Part shown: positions 41,199 through 48,598 of the stretch, one piece after another
How the letters are laid out: each line of letters starts with the position of its first letter
How positions within the stretch are numbered: the stretch's first letter is position 1
Assembly: GCA_039191605.1 (NCBI GenBank)
Contig: JBCCXL010000005.1
Location: forward strand, 124,001 to 188,000
Length of the DNA: 64,000 nucleotides
Source of the DNA: JBCCXL01 sp039191605
Lineage (GTDB): Bacteria; Acidobacteriota; Thermoanaerobaculia; Multivoradales; JAHZIX01
Direction of reading: 5' to 3'
Position numbers and translations under genes: made by a program
The notes under the pieces: generated by a model
The model's input: the letters and a program-made list of their open reading frames with translations, nothing else
What the model was told of the DNA's origin: nothing
Databases searched by the model: none

Positions 41199-41819
41199 TC
41201 AGCTTCCGGGGCGGGAGTAGCTCGCTTCCACCGCGGAGATCATCCCGGCGCGCCTGGCGTGCCGGCCTTCTCCCCACGGGGTCTCCAACCAAGTCAGCAG
41301 AATTTGTTCCGCGAGAGCAGGCCCCACGAGGCCGGCTCCCAAGGTCAACACGTTGGCGTGATTGTGCTCGCGGCTATTGCGAGCGGAGGAGAGATCGTAG
41401 CAAAGGGCCGCTCGCACTCCAGGAACTTTGTTCGCCACCATCGCGGATCCGATCCCGGCCCCGTCTACCACGACCCCCCATCGACACTGCCTCGCCGCCA
41501 CTCGCTTGGCGACCTCGTGGGCGAAGTCGGGATAGTCGCAGGACGCGGTGGAGAAGGTACCGCAATCGCTCACCTGCCAACCCCGATCTCGCAGCAGGGT
41601 GCCGAGCCGCTCCTTGAGGGCGAAGCCCCCGTGGTCCGCACCGATGGCGATGCTCTTCTCCGCCAAGGAGGAGCCCCCGGCGGAAGAAGAGCGCGCCGCG
41701 CCCTGCGCCGCCAGGCTCTGGGAGCTCGCGCCCCCGGCGCCATCGAGGACTTCTTCGAGGGCACGCTGCACCAGCCCGCGGACGCGAGCTTCGGCATCGG
41801 ATGACGAGGAGGAAGACAT
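41199..41819 (-). CDS. RpiB/LacAB-like sugar-phosphate isomerase with Cys-to-Asp active site
   Basis: A 206-residue protein of the RpiB/LacA/LacB fold. Residues about 1-25 are an amphipathic helix (AEARVRGLVQRALEEVLDG), the shell-targeting peptide, followed by a Ser/Ala/Gly linker. The core has GADHGGFALKERL (phosphate and His-Asp region), the GIGSAMVANKVPGVRAAL motif and REHNHANVLTLG, but where E. coli RpiB has Cys66 (the base) in ICGTGVG, this protein has Asp in VVDGAGIG. It is the first gene of the microcompartment operon. It may make deoxyribose-5-phosphate or ribose/ribulose phosphate for the aldolase; activity is unproven. Confidence 0.86.
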   Translation of the reverse strand: MSSSSSSDAEARVRGLVQRALEEVLDGAGGASSQSLAAQGAARSSSAGGSSLAEKSIAIGADHGGFALKERLGTLLRDRGWQVSDCGTFSTASCDYPDFAHEVAKRVAARQCRWGVVVDGAGIGSAMVANKVPGVRAALCYDLSSARNSREHNHANVLTLGAGLVGPALAEQILLTWLETPWGEGRHARRAGMISAVEASYSRPGS

Positions 41820-41980
41820 GGTGGGCTGTACAGAGAAATCAGTGAGGAAGCGGTGGGGAAATCCGGCCGGAGGGCCTGAGTGAGGCGCCAGTATACCGAG
41901 ATCGGAGATCCGGCGCTGCTCAGCGGCGCGGTCTCACCCTCCCCTTGCGAAGTGCTGGGGTCCATTGCCCCCTCGGCGGG

Positions 41981-44308
41981 CTAACGCCCGAGCAGAGAAT
42001 CGGGCAAAGTCGGCGGCTGCAGCGGCCACAGACCTCCGGAGTCCAGCCGGCCAAGGCGCGCCCCGAGGTAATAGTGTTCCAGGATCTCGCGGTACTCATG
42101 ACCCCGTCGGGCCATGCCGAAGGCCCCTTCCTGACAGAGGCCGACGCCGTGCCCCCAGCCGCGGCCGCGGAACAGCCACCCGGCGGCTCCTCCCTCCGGC
42201 GTCAGGCGAGTCACCGTGAAGAAGGTCTCTGGAACATCGAGGGTCCAGCGCACCTCCAGGCCCTGAACATCCACCGTCCGCCCACCGCGCCCGAAGAGGC
42301 GGATCTTCACCGCGCGGCCCGAGGCGCCCCGCTCCAGCACTTCGAAGCGCTGAAAGCCGAGCCCCGGGTAGCGCCCCTCCACGTGCTTCGCCAATTCCGC
42401 ATCGCTGTGAAAGCGGCGCCACTGTCGGCGATCGGTGTGGCGAGCGCCGGCAGATTCATCCCCCCCCACCCGCTGCACCACGGCTACCAGCTCCCCCGCC
42501 CGCAGATAGACCGTCACCGGGTCCCCCGCCGCCAGCTCCAGGGGCCTCGCCTTCACCGTCGGCCGCCCGTCGATCCCGATCCGGTGGCGGAAAGAGGCCA
42601 GGCTCGTCGACAGCGAGTAGCGCGACTCCCCGGCTCCGCTTCGCAGCACCAGCTCTGCTCCATCGAGAGCGGCGAAGCGACCGTCGACCTCCCGCAGGAC
42701 GTGGAGCATCAGGGCCAGGCGCAGGATCAGCGGGTCCGCCTCGGCGGTGGAAAAATCGTCTTCCAAAGAGCCGTCGAAGAGCCCGCTGGCCACCAGATAA
42801 GCCGCCTGCCGCAGCGCCTCTGGCCCCCAATCCTGGGGCGGATCCCGCAGCAGATCCGGCACCTCCTCCGGCGTGATGAAGAGTCTCGCGTCGAGCACCA
42901 GATCGAAAACCGAGGCGACGAAGCGCTGCACCTCTCGCCGCTCCAGGGAGGCGAGGGAATCCGCCGGTGCCGCCAGACCGGCGAGACGGGCGAGGTCCAG
43001 CAGCCGGGTCTCGAGATCCTGTCGCGGATCCCCCTGGAAGCGGCTTGGAACGAGACGCTGTGCCAGACCCGACTCAAGGCCGACGCCGTTCGCCATGTCG
43101 CCCCCGAGGGAGCGCGCTCCGGCCTCTAAACAATGGACCGGCGCCAAATAGGGCCGCCCCAGCAGGGTCGGAAAGATCGCCTCGACGGATTCCGTATGCC
43201 CGCCGCAGGTCGCCGTATACAGGGTGTCCGCCAGGTCCCGCTGCCAGGTCATCACCTGTCCGGCGGTCTCCCGCACCGCCCGATCCGAAAGCGGATGCTC
43301 GGCGTCGGCGCCACCGTAGACGTGACATCGAGGCCCGGCGCAGAGATCGTAACCATCGCCGGCGAACTCGCCGAGATGCACCAGGGTGTAGGTGCGCGCC
43401 GCCACTACCTGGGCCTTCAATGCCTCGAGCTCCGGATAGAGCTCCGGCCCCATCTCCTTGGGGACCACCCCGCGCAGATAGTCTTCCAGGGAGAGCTCGT
43501 TGATCACGTTGAGGCTGCCGCGATCGTTGAGATAGACCTCCAGCGCTCCGCGGTAGCGAGTCCCGCGATAGGACAACAGAGCGCCCCCCTCGCTGCTCAG
43601 CACCACCCGGCGACCGGCGAAACGAAGCGTGCCCTCCGCATCCACCAAGGCCAAGCCCGGAGATTGAAGGCCAGAGCCTTCGGTCACCAAGAAGGATCCC
43701 TTCACCCCGGCAGCGGCGAGGGAGCGGCGCCCCTCTTCCGCCGCATCTCGGGTGGCGTAACGCCCGACCCGTACTTTGTAGAGCCCGTCGGCGGCATCGA
43801 AGCGAGAATCCGCCGGGGTCGAGAGGTCGCGCTTCAGGCGCAGCGCTAGCTGGGCGGCCTGCTCGCCGCTGCGCAGAGCTCCCGCCTGCAGGCGATACAC
43901 CAGGCCTCCGGCGGCGGCCGCCGGTCGCACCTTGACCGGCCCCCCGAGACGCCGGGAAATCTGCTGCCCCCCACCCTCGACGTCCTCTTCACCACGAGCC
44001 CATACGGAACCCTCACAGCAGGCGAAGGAGACCTCTTCTAAGTCAGTAGCCAAACCTACCCGGACGCTCTTCGGAGAGCGCCGGTGAACCGATAGCGGAG
44101 CACCCTGTTCCAGCTGCCTCAGGAAGGTCGATTCACTGGCTTGATGAGCACTGGCTTCATGGGCCCTGGCTCCGTCGGACCTGGCCTCGTGAAGGGATCT
44201 CTCGCTAGCGACGGCCGCGGCTGGACTTCCAGGGCCTTCCGCCGACGGCGGCCAGACCATAGCGATCAGGCCGAGAGCCAAGAGCCACGGCAGCGGTCGC
44301 AACACCAT
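41981..44308 (-). CDS. SpoIID/LytB-domain protein with SPOR domain
   Basis: A 775-residue exported protein. A signal-like segment (PWLLALGLIAMVWPPSAEG) is followed by a low-complexity region, a SPOR domain at about residues 135-200 (YRLQAGALRSGEQAAQLALR, then VRVGRYATRDAAEEGRR), and a SpoIID domain from about 235 (YRGALEVYLNDRGSLNVINE, then YLRGVVPKEMGPE, VVAARTYTLVHLG, TATCGGHTESVE). SPOR domains bind glycan strands lacking stem peptides; SpoIID is a lytic transglycosylase in spore formers. The long second half (about 430-775) repeats the SpoIID-like fold with RGWGHGVGLCQEGAFGMARRG near the end. It likely cleaves or remodels septal peptidoglycan. It is separate from the BMC operon by 161 bases. 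Confidence 0.82.
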   Translation of the reverse strand: MVLRPLPWLLALGLIAMVWPPSAEGPGSPAAAVASERSLHEARSDGARAHEASAHQASESTFLRQLEQGAPLSVHRRSPKSVRVGLATDLEEVSFACCEGSVWARGEEDVEGGGQQISRRLGGPVKVRPAAAAGGLVYRLQAGALRSGEQAAQLALRLKRDLSTPADSRFDAADGLYKVRVGRYATRDAAEEGRRSLAAAGVKGSFLVTEGSGLQSPGLALVDAEGTLRFAGRRVVLSSEGGALLSYRGTRYRGALEVYLNDRGSLNVINELSLEDYLRGVVPKEMGPELYPELEALKAQVVAARTYTLVHLGEFAGDGYDLCAGPRCHVYGGADAEHPLSDRAVRETAGQVMTWQRDLADTLYTATCGGHTESVEAIFPTLLGRPYLAPVHCLEAGARSLGGDMANGVGLESGLAQRLVPSRFQGDPRQDLETRLLDLARLAGLAAPADSLASLERREVQRFVASVFDLVLDARLFITPEEVPDLLRDPPQDWGPEALRQAAYLVASGLFDGSLEDDFSTAEADPLILRLALMLHVLREVDGRFAALDGAELVLRSGAGESRYSLSTSLASFRHRIGIDGRPTVKARPLELAAGDPVTVYLRAGELVAVVQRVGGDESAGARHTDRRQWRRFHSDAELAKHVEGRYPGLGFQRFEVLERGASGRAVKIRLFGRGGRTVDVQGLEVRWTLDVPETFFTVTRLTPEGGAAGWLFRGRGWGHGVGLCQEGAFGMARRGHEYREILEHYYLGARLGRLDSGGLWPLQPPTLPDSLLGR

Positions 44309-44327
44309 GAATTGCCAGCGCCGCCGC

Positions 44328-45200
44328 TCAGAATCGATGCTGCTGCATCTTGACGTTGCGGCGGAAATCCTCCACCGCCGTCATCGGAATCGGTTTCGCC
44401 ATCTCGCAGAGACGGCTCACCAGACGAGCACCGATTCTTCGCTCCAGGGACTCGAGGCTGGGGCCTCGCTGCTCCGCGCCGCGATCTAAATTGCGTCCGT
44501 CCGGGGCCGAGCGGGAAGCGCCGCTGGAGACCGCCGCGGTGGCGCCCTCCTCCAGAGCGTAATTGGTGGTGAACAAAGTCGGCAGCCGCTCGACGTAGCG
44601 GGTATTGATCACCAGATAGAGGACATCCAGCACCCAGGGCGTCGGCTTCTGCGCTCCCAGCTCGTCTAGCACCAAGAGCCGAGCCTTCATCACCGGGTCT
44701 AGCACCTGGCGCCGGGATTCCGGGGAGCGAGGATCGAAGGTGCTCTGAATGCGGCTCACCAGCGTGGTGAAGTCCACGAAGCGGCCGACGATTCGATAGC
44801 GGCGAATGATCTCCACCAGAGAGGCCGCGGCGAGATGGGTTTTGCCGGTGCCGGTGGGGCCATAGAAGAGCAGGCCGGCATCGGTGAATCCCCGACCCGG
44901 CTCCAGGAAGCGCTCGACGTAGGCCTGGCTCTCTTTGCGCGCCCGCAGCAGCTGCGTCTTACCCCCGGCGAGGGGATCGTTCTGGTGCGTATCGAAGCGC
45001 TCCAGGCTGAGATCCCGATAGCGCGCCGGCAGGCCGGAAGCAGCGAGCAAGCTCTCGAGATCACTACCCTGCTGACAGCTACAGCGCCTCGCCGAGCCGG
45101 CACCGCCGTCCGGACGCAGCTCCCAACCTCGTCCCTCACAGCGAGGACAGTCGGGATCCGGCGCGAAGGATCTCGGACGGGACGGGGTGGGGGCTCTCAT
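44328..45200 (-). CDS. DnaC/IstB-like AAA ATPase
   Basis: A 290-residue ATPase. The N-terminus has a Cys-rich patch (CPRCEGRGWELRPD, then RRCSCQQG) of the kind seen in DnaC/DnaI-type helicase loaders; the AAA core has Walker A FYGPTGTGKTHLAAASL (residue about 110) and Walker B LLVLDELGAQ (about 165), followed by NTRYVERLPTLFTTNY. These features fit loaders of the DnaB helicase or related replication and transposition helpers. It is 19 bases upstream of the SpoIID gene and may share its transcript. No IS element surrounds it, so the IstB-type transposition role is unlikely. Confidence 0.8.
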   Translation of the reverse strand: MRAPTPSRPRSFAPDPDCPRCEGRGWELRPDGGAGSARRCSCQQGSDLESLLAASGLPARYRDLSLERFDTHQNDPLAGGKTQLLRARKESQAYVERFLEPGRGFTDAGLLFYGPTGTGKTHLAAASLVEIIRRYRIVGRFVDFTTLVSRIQSTFDPRSPESRRQVLDPVMKARLLVLDELGAQKPTPWVLDVLYLVINTRYVERLPTLFTTNYALEEGATAAVSSGASRSAPDGRNLDRGAEQRGPSLESLERRIGARLVSRLCEMAKPIPMTAVEDFRRNVKMQQHRF

Positions 45201-45386
45201 CTCGCGGGAATCGTAGCATGGGCCTCAGGGCTGCTCGGCCCCAAGGGTGGCTGCCGAAGGACGGCTCTATGGGCGATACCCAAGAGACCGTGAAGGGCTA
45301 GCGAGTGCACTTCGAAACGACTCCCATAGGCGAAGCTGGTGCGATGGCCTCGGCACTCCAAGCCCAAATCAGAAGACGAAGAAGCC

Positions 45387-45420
45387 ACGAAAAAGCGCCG
45401 AGACCCCAGTCCCGGCGCTT
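45387..45420 (-). terminator. Intrinsic terminator after hspR
   Basis: On the - strand, an 8-bp stem (AAGCGCCG / CGGCGCTT, 45420-45413 and 45400-45393) with a 12-base loop runs into a T-rich stretch (TTTTTCG, 45394-45387). It lies about 45 bases past the hspR stop and would end the dnaK-hspR transcript. Confidence 0.82.
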
Positions 45421-45462
45421 CGTCTCGGCACTTCCTGTTGGCGCTTCCTGGATCTTGCGATT

Positions 45463-45849
45463 TCAGCGCTCGATCTTGGTCAAGGGGCCGCCCTCGACCT
45501 TCATCAAAGCCTGACGGCGATCGACGCCGGAGCGGCGCTCCACCATCTGCTGGCGAACCACCTCCAGAAGGCGATCCACCTCCGAGGTCAGCTGATCCAT
45601 CTGCTCGCGCATGTTGAGGATCACCTCGACCCCCGCCAGGTTGACGCCCAAATCCCGGGTCAGAGTGAGGATCACCTCGAGCTGAGCCAGGCACTCATCG
45701 TCGTAAAGGCGGGTATTGCCGGCGGAACGCTTCGGCTCCAACAAGCCCTCTCGCTCGTACATGCGAAGCGTCTGAGGGTGGATGTCAAAGCGCTCTGAGA
45801 CGGCGCTGATCATCAGGAGCTTCTTCTTGGTCTCTCGCCGCCGAACCAT
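45463..45849 (-). CDS. hspR: HspR-like MerR-family heat-shock repressor
   Basis: A 128-residue MerR-type regulator. The winged helix-turn-helix (LLMISAVSERFDIHPQTLRM, then YEREGLLEPKRSAGNTRLYD) is followed by a coiled coil (LNMREQMDQLTSEVDRLLEVV). Start ATG 45849 has GGAAGGA 8 bases upstream; an in-frame ATG further upstream gives only basic leader residues. It directly follows dnaK, as in actinobacterial dnaK operons where HspR binds HAIR sites (CTTGAGT-N7-ACTCAAG). Only one 7-base half site is seen upstream of dnaK, so true HAIR autoregulation is not shown. Confidence 0.88.
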   Translation of the reverse strand: MVRRRETKKKLLMISAVSERFDIHPQTLRMYEREGLLEPKRSAGNTRLYDDECLAQLEVILTLTRDLGVNLAGVEVILNMREQMDQLTSEVDRLLEVVRQQMVERRSGVDRRQALMKVEGGPLTKIER

Positions 45850-45931
45850 CGTCCGAATCCTTCCAGGTCGCAAATCGAAAGCCTCCGGCCACGGCGGCCG
45901 GAGGCTTCTAGGCTACACCAGGTCGGCAGGA

Positions 45932-47836
45932 TCAGTCGGCTTTCGGCTCGCTCTCGACGAACTCGGCATCGATCACGTCGTCGTCGGCCTCCTGAGCCCC
46001 GCCCGCCGCGTCGCCGCCTTCGGCACCGGGAGCGGCGTTCTTGTAGACCGCCTCCGCCAGCTTGTGGGACACCTGCTGGAGCTCCTGCTCCGCGGCCTCC
46101 ATGGCGGCGAGATCGTCGCCGTTCTCATCCAGCACCTTGCGGGCCTTCTCCAGCGCCTGCTCGAGATCACCGCGGACGTCAGCAGCGAGGCTGTCCTTGT
46201 TCTCCTCCAGGGTCTTCTGAGTGGAGTAGACGAGACCATCGAGGCGATTGTGGGTCTCCACCGCCTGGCGGCGCTCCTTGTCCTCGTCGCTGTGCTGCTC
46301 GGCGTCCTTCACCATTCTCTCGATGTCGTCCTCGGCGAGACCGGAGGAGGAGGTGATGGTGATCTTCTGCTCCTTGCCGGTACCGAGATCCTTCGCCGAC
46401 ACGTTGACGATGCCGTTGGCGTCGATGTCAAAGGAGACCTCGATCTGCGGCACGCCGCGGGGCGCCGACGGAATGCCGTCGAGGTGGAACTTGCCCAGGG
46501 TGCGGTTGTGGCGAGACATCTCGCGCTCACCCTGGAGCACGTGGACCTCCACCGAGGTCTGGTTGTCGGCGGCGGTGGAGAAGGTCTCGCTCTTGCGCGC
46601 CGGAATGGTGGTGTTGCGCTCGATGAGCCGGGTGAAGACGCCCCCCAGGGTCTCGATACCCAGGGAGAGAGGCGTGACGTCCAGCAGCAGGACGTCCTTG
46701 ACGTCTCCCGCCAGCACGCCGCCCTGCACCGCCGCGCCGACGGCCACCACTTCATCCGGGTTGACGCCCTTGTTGGGCTCCTTGTCGAAGGCCTCGGTGA
46801 CCACCTTCTGGATCAACGGCATGCGGGTCTGGCCACCCACCAGCACCACCTCGTCGATGTCGCTGGCCTTGAGGCCGGCGTCCTTTAGCGCCTGGTGGCA
46901 GGGGCCCACCGAGCGCCGCACGATGGGCTCCACCAGCTGCTCCAGCTTCGCCCGGGTGAGCTTGACGTTGAGATGCTTGGGGCCGGACTGATCGGCGGTG
47001 ATGAAGGGCAGGTTGACGTCGCTCTCCTGCGCCGAGGACAGCTCGATCTTGGCCTTTTCCGCGGCCTCCTTGAGGCGCTGCATGGCCATCGGATCCTGGG
47101 ATAGATCGATCCCCTGATCCTTCTTGAACTCTGTCAGCAGCCACTCGATGATCGCCTGGTCGATGTTGTCACCACCGAGGTGGGTGTCGCCGTTGGTGGA
47201 CTTCACCTCCACGACGCCCTCACCGACCTCCAGGATGGAGATATCGAAGGTACCGCCGCCGAAGTCGTAGACCGCGATCACCTGATCCTTCTTCTTGTCT
47301 AGACCGTAGGCCAGGGCCGCCGCGGTGGGCTCGTTGACCAGGCGCTCCACCGACAGACCGGCGATACGGCCGGCGTCCTTGGTCGCCTGCCGCTGGGAGT
47401 CGTTGAAGTACGCCGGCACGGTGATCACCGCCTTCTCCACCTTCTCGCCGAGGTAGTCCTCGGCCGCCTGACGCAGCTTCTGCAGGATCATCGCCGAGAT
47501 CTCCGGCGGCGAGTACTGCTTGTCGCTGGCGCCGATGCGGACATCTCCGTTATCCGCCTCGATCACCTGGTAGGGGATCAGCTTCTTCTCGTCGCCGATC
47601 TCTGAGAAGCGGCGACCCATGAAGCGCTTGACGGAAAAGATCGTGTTCTGCGGGTTGGTCACCGCCTGTCGCTTGGCGACCTGGCCCACCAGGCGCTCGC
47701 CGCTGGTGGAGAAGGCGACGACGGACGGGGTCGTGCGGCTGCCCTCGGCGTTGGCGACGACCTTCGCCTCGCCGCCTTCCATCACGGCGACCACGCTGTT
47801 GGTGGTGCCGAGATCAATTCCAATGATCTTACTCAT
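45932..47836 (-). CDS. dnaK: Molecular chaperone DnaK (Hsp70)
   Basis: A 634-residue Hsp70. It opens with IIGIDLGTTNSVVAVMEGGE, has the ATPase signatures VYDFGGGTFDISILEVG and VVLVGGQTRMPLIQKVV, the linker LLLDVTPLSLGIETLGG and the substrate-binding domain, and ends in a Gly/Asp-rich lid tail with DAEFVESEPKAD. Full length. It refolds proteins in an ATP-dependent cycle. AAGGGAG precedes ATG 47836. No grpE or dnaJ is adjacent; hspR follows 82 bases downstream, likely an operon. The upstream region has one HAIR half site (47898-47904) and a perfect palindrome TTGACGTCAA (47933-47942). Confidence 0.98.
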   Translation of the reverse strand: MSKIIGIDLGTTNSVVAVMEGGEAKVVANAEGSRTTPSVVAFSTSGERLVGQVAKRQAVTNPQNTIFSVKRFMGRRFSEIGDEKKLIPYQVIEADNGDVRIGASDKQYSPPEISAMILQKLRQAAEDYLGEKVEKAVITVPAYFNDSQRQATKDAGRIAGLSVERLVNEPTAAALAYGLDKKKDQVIAVYDFGGGTFDISILEVGEGVVEVKSTNGDTHLGGDNIDQAIIEWLLTEFKKDQGIDLSQDPMAMQRLKEAAEKAKIELSSAQESDVNLPFITADQSGPKHLNVKLTRAKLEQLVEPIVRRSVGPCHQALKDAGLKASDIDEVVLVGGQTRMPLIQKVVTEAFDKEPNKGVNPDEVVAVGAAVQGGVLAGDVKDVLLLDVTPLSLGIETLGGVFTRLIERNTTIPARKSETFSTAADNQTSVEVHVLQGEREMSRHNRTLGKFHLDGIPSAPRGVPQIEVSFDIDANGIVNVSAKDLGTGKEQKITITSSSGLAEDDIERMVKDAEQHSDEDKERRQAVETHNRLDGLVYSTQKTLEENKDSLAADVRGDLEQALEKARKVLDENGDDLAAMEAAEQELQQVSHKLAEAVYKNAAPGAEGGDAAGGAQEADDDVIDAEFVESEPKAD

Positions 47837-48097
47837 GGGGTATCTCCCTTCTTATTGCGGCGACGCCTGGCTCCGGTGGACGGGCGCGCGTCGCTCGCTT
47901 GAGTGCGTTGTCTACTTCTTAGCGTCTATCTCTTGACGTCAATCTTTGGCGTCGATGGCTTTGGCGTAATGGCTTGAATCTTCGGAATGACCGCCGATCG
48001 ACCGGGCGCCCGTCGGCGACTATCGGCTCGCGAATGGGGTTTGGGTTCCTGCACTCGCGGCCAGATCCTGGTCCCGCTCCCCCAGAGCAGCACAGCT

Positions 48098-48142
48098 CTC
48101 TGAAGAGCGAGCCTCTGAAGAGCGAGTCTCTGAAGAGCGAAC
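48098..48142. repeat. 15-bp tandem repeat x3 upstream of dnaK
   Basis: Three units of CTCTGAAGAGCGAGC starting at 48098, 48113 and 48128; the last two bases vary (GC, GT, AC). Function unknown. Confidence 0.85.
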
Positions 48143-48450
48143 CAGCGCAGAGTCCTGTTGGCGGTTGATCTCGTCCTCTCCGGCGCTTCCGGGAGAGGGT
48201 TCAACCCTGCTGGACGTACTCTATAAATGTTAGCGCCATCTTGTCAATCTCGGCGCACACTACATATGACAAAGATAAACTCATATTTATTCCAGAGCAC
48301 TCAAACTTCTCTCCACTTTCGCCCTAACGCCCCCTCGAGGGCGCCCTCGTCAACGCCGCCAACCGCCCGCAAAGGGCCTCTCACTCTCCTTCGATCCTGC
48401 ACCTCTACGCCCTGCGCCTCCCCCGTCTCGCCCTAGCGATCTAGCAATTC

Positions 48451-48498
48451 ACATCCGAACCGGCACATTCGGACCGGTACATCCGAACCGGCACATCC
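48451..48498. repeat. 14-bp tandem repeat
   Basis: ACATCCGAACCGGC at 48451, ACATTCGGACCGGT at 48465, ACATCCGAACCGGC at 48479, then a partial unit (ACATCC) at 48493. The units contain CCGAACCGG / CCGGTNCGG-like inverted parts. Confidence 0.8.
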
Positions 48499-48598
48499 AG
48501 CCCAGCGGCCTGCGCCACCTGTCCCGTCGCAACCGAACCTAAGATTGTGAGAGATCCCCTGGGGAACAGCCCCAGGGAACAGCCCTGGGAGACGGATC

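Larger units (their letters stand above)
47837..48598. other. Intergenic region upstream of dnaK with short tandem repeats
   Basis: About 760 bases without a convincing gene. Near the dnaK start are one ACTCAAG half site (- strand, 47898-47904) and the palindrome TTGACGTCAA (47933-47942). Further out are a 15-bp tandem repeat CTCTGAAGAGCGAGC at 48098, 48113 and 48128 and a 14-bp repeat ACATCCGAACCGGC at 48451, 48465 (diverged) and 48479. An A/T-rich stretch at 48220-48310 may contain promoters. No RNA gene was recognised. Confidence 0.6.

Noticed and set aside
41890..41895. TATACT -10 box for the microcompartment operon (- strand)
   Set aside because: No -35 at a suitable distance was found, so it is not listed as a promoter.
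44328..45200. IstB transposition protein of an insertion sequence
   Set aside because: No IstA-type transposase or terminal inverted repeats nearby; a helicase-loader-like ATPase fits better.
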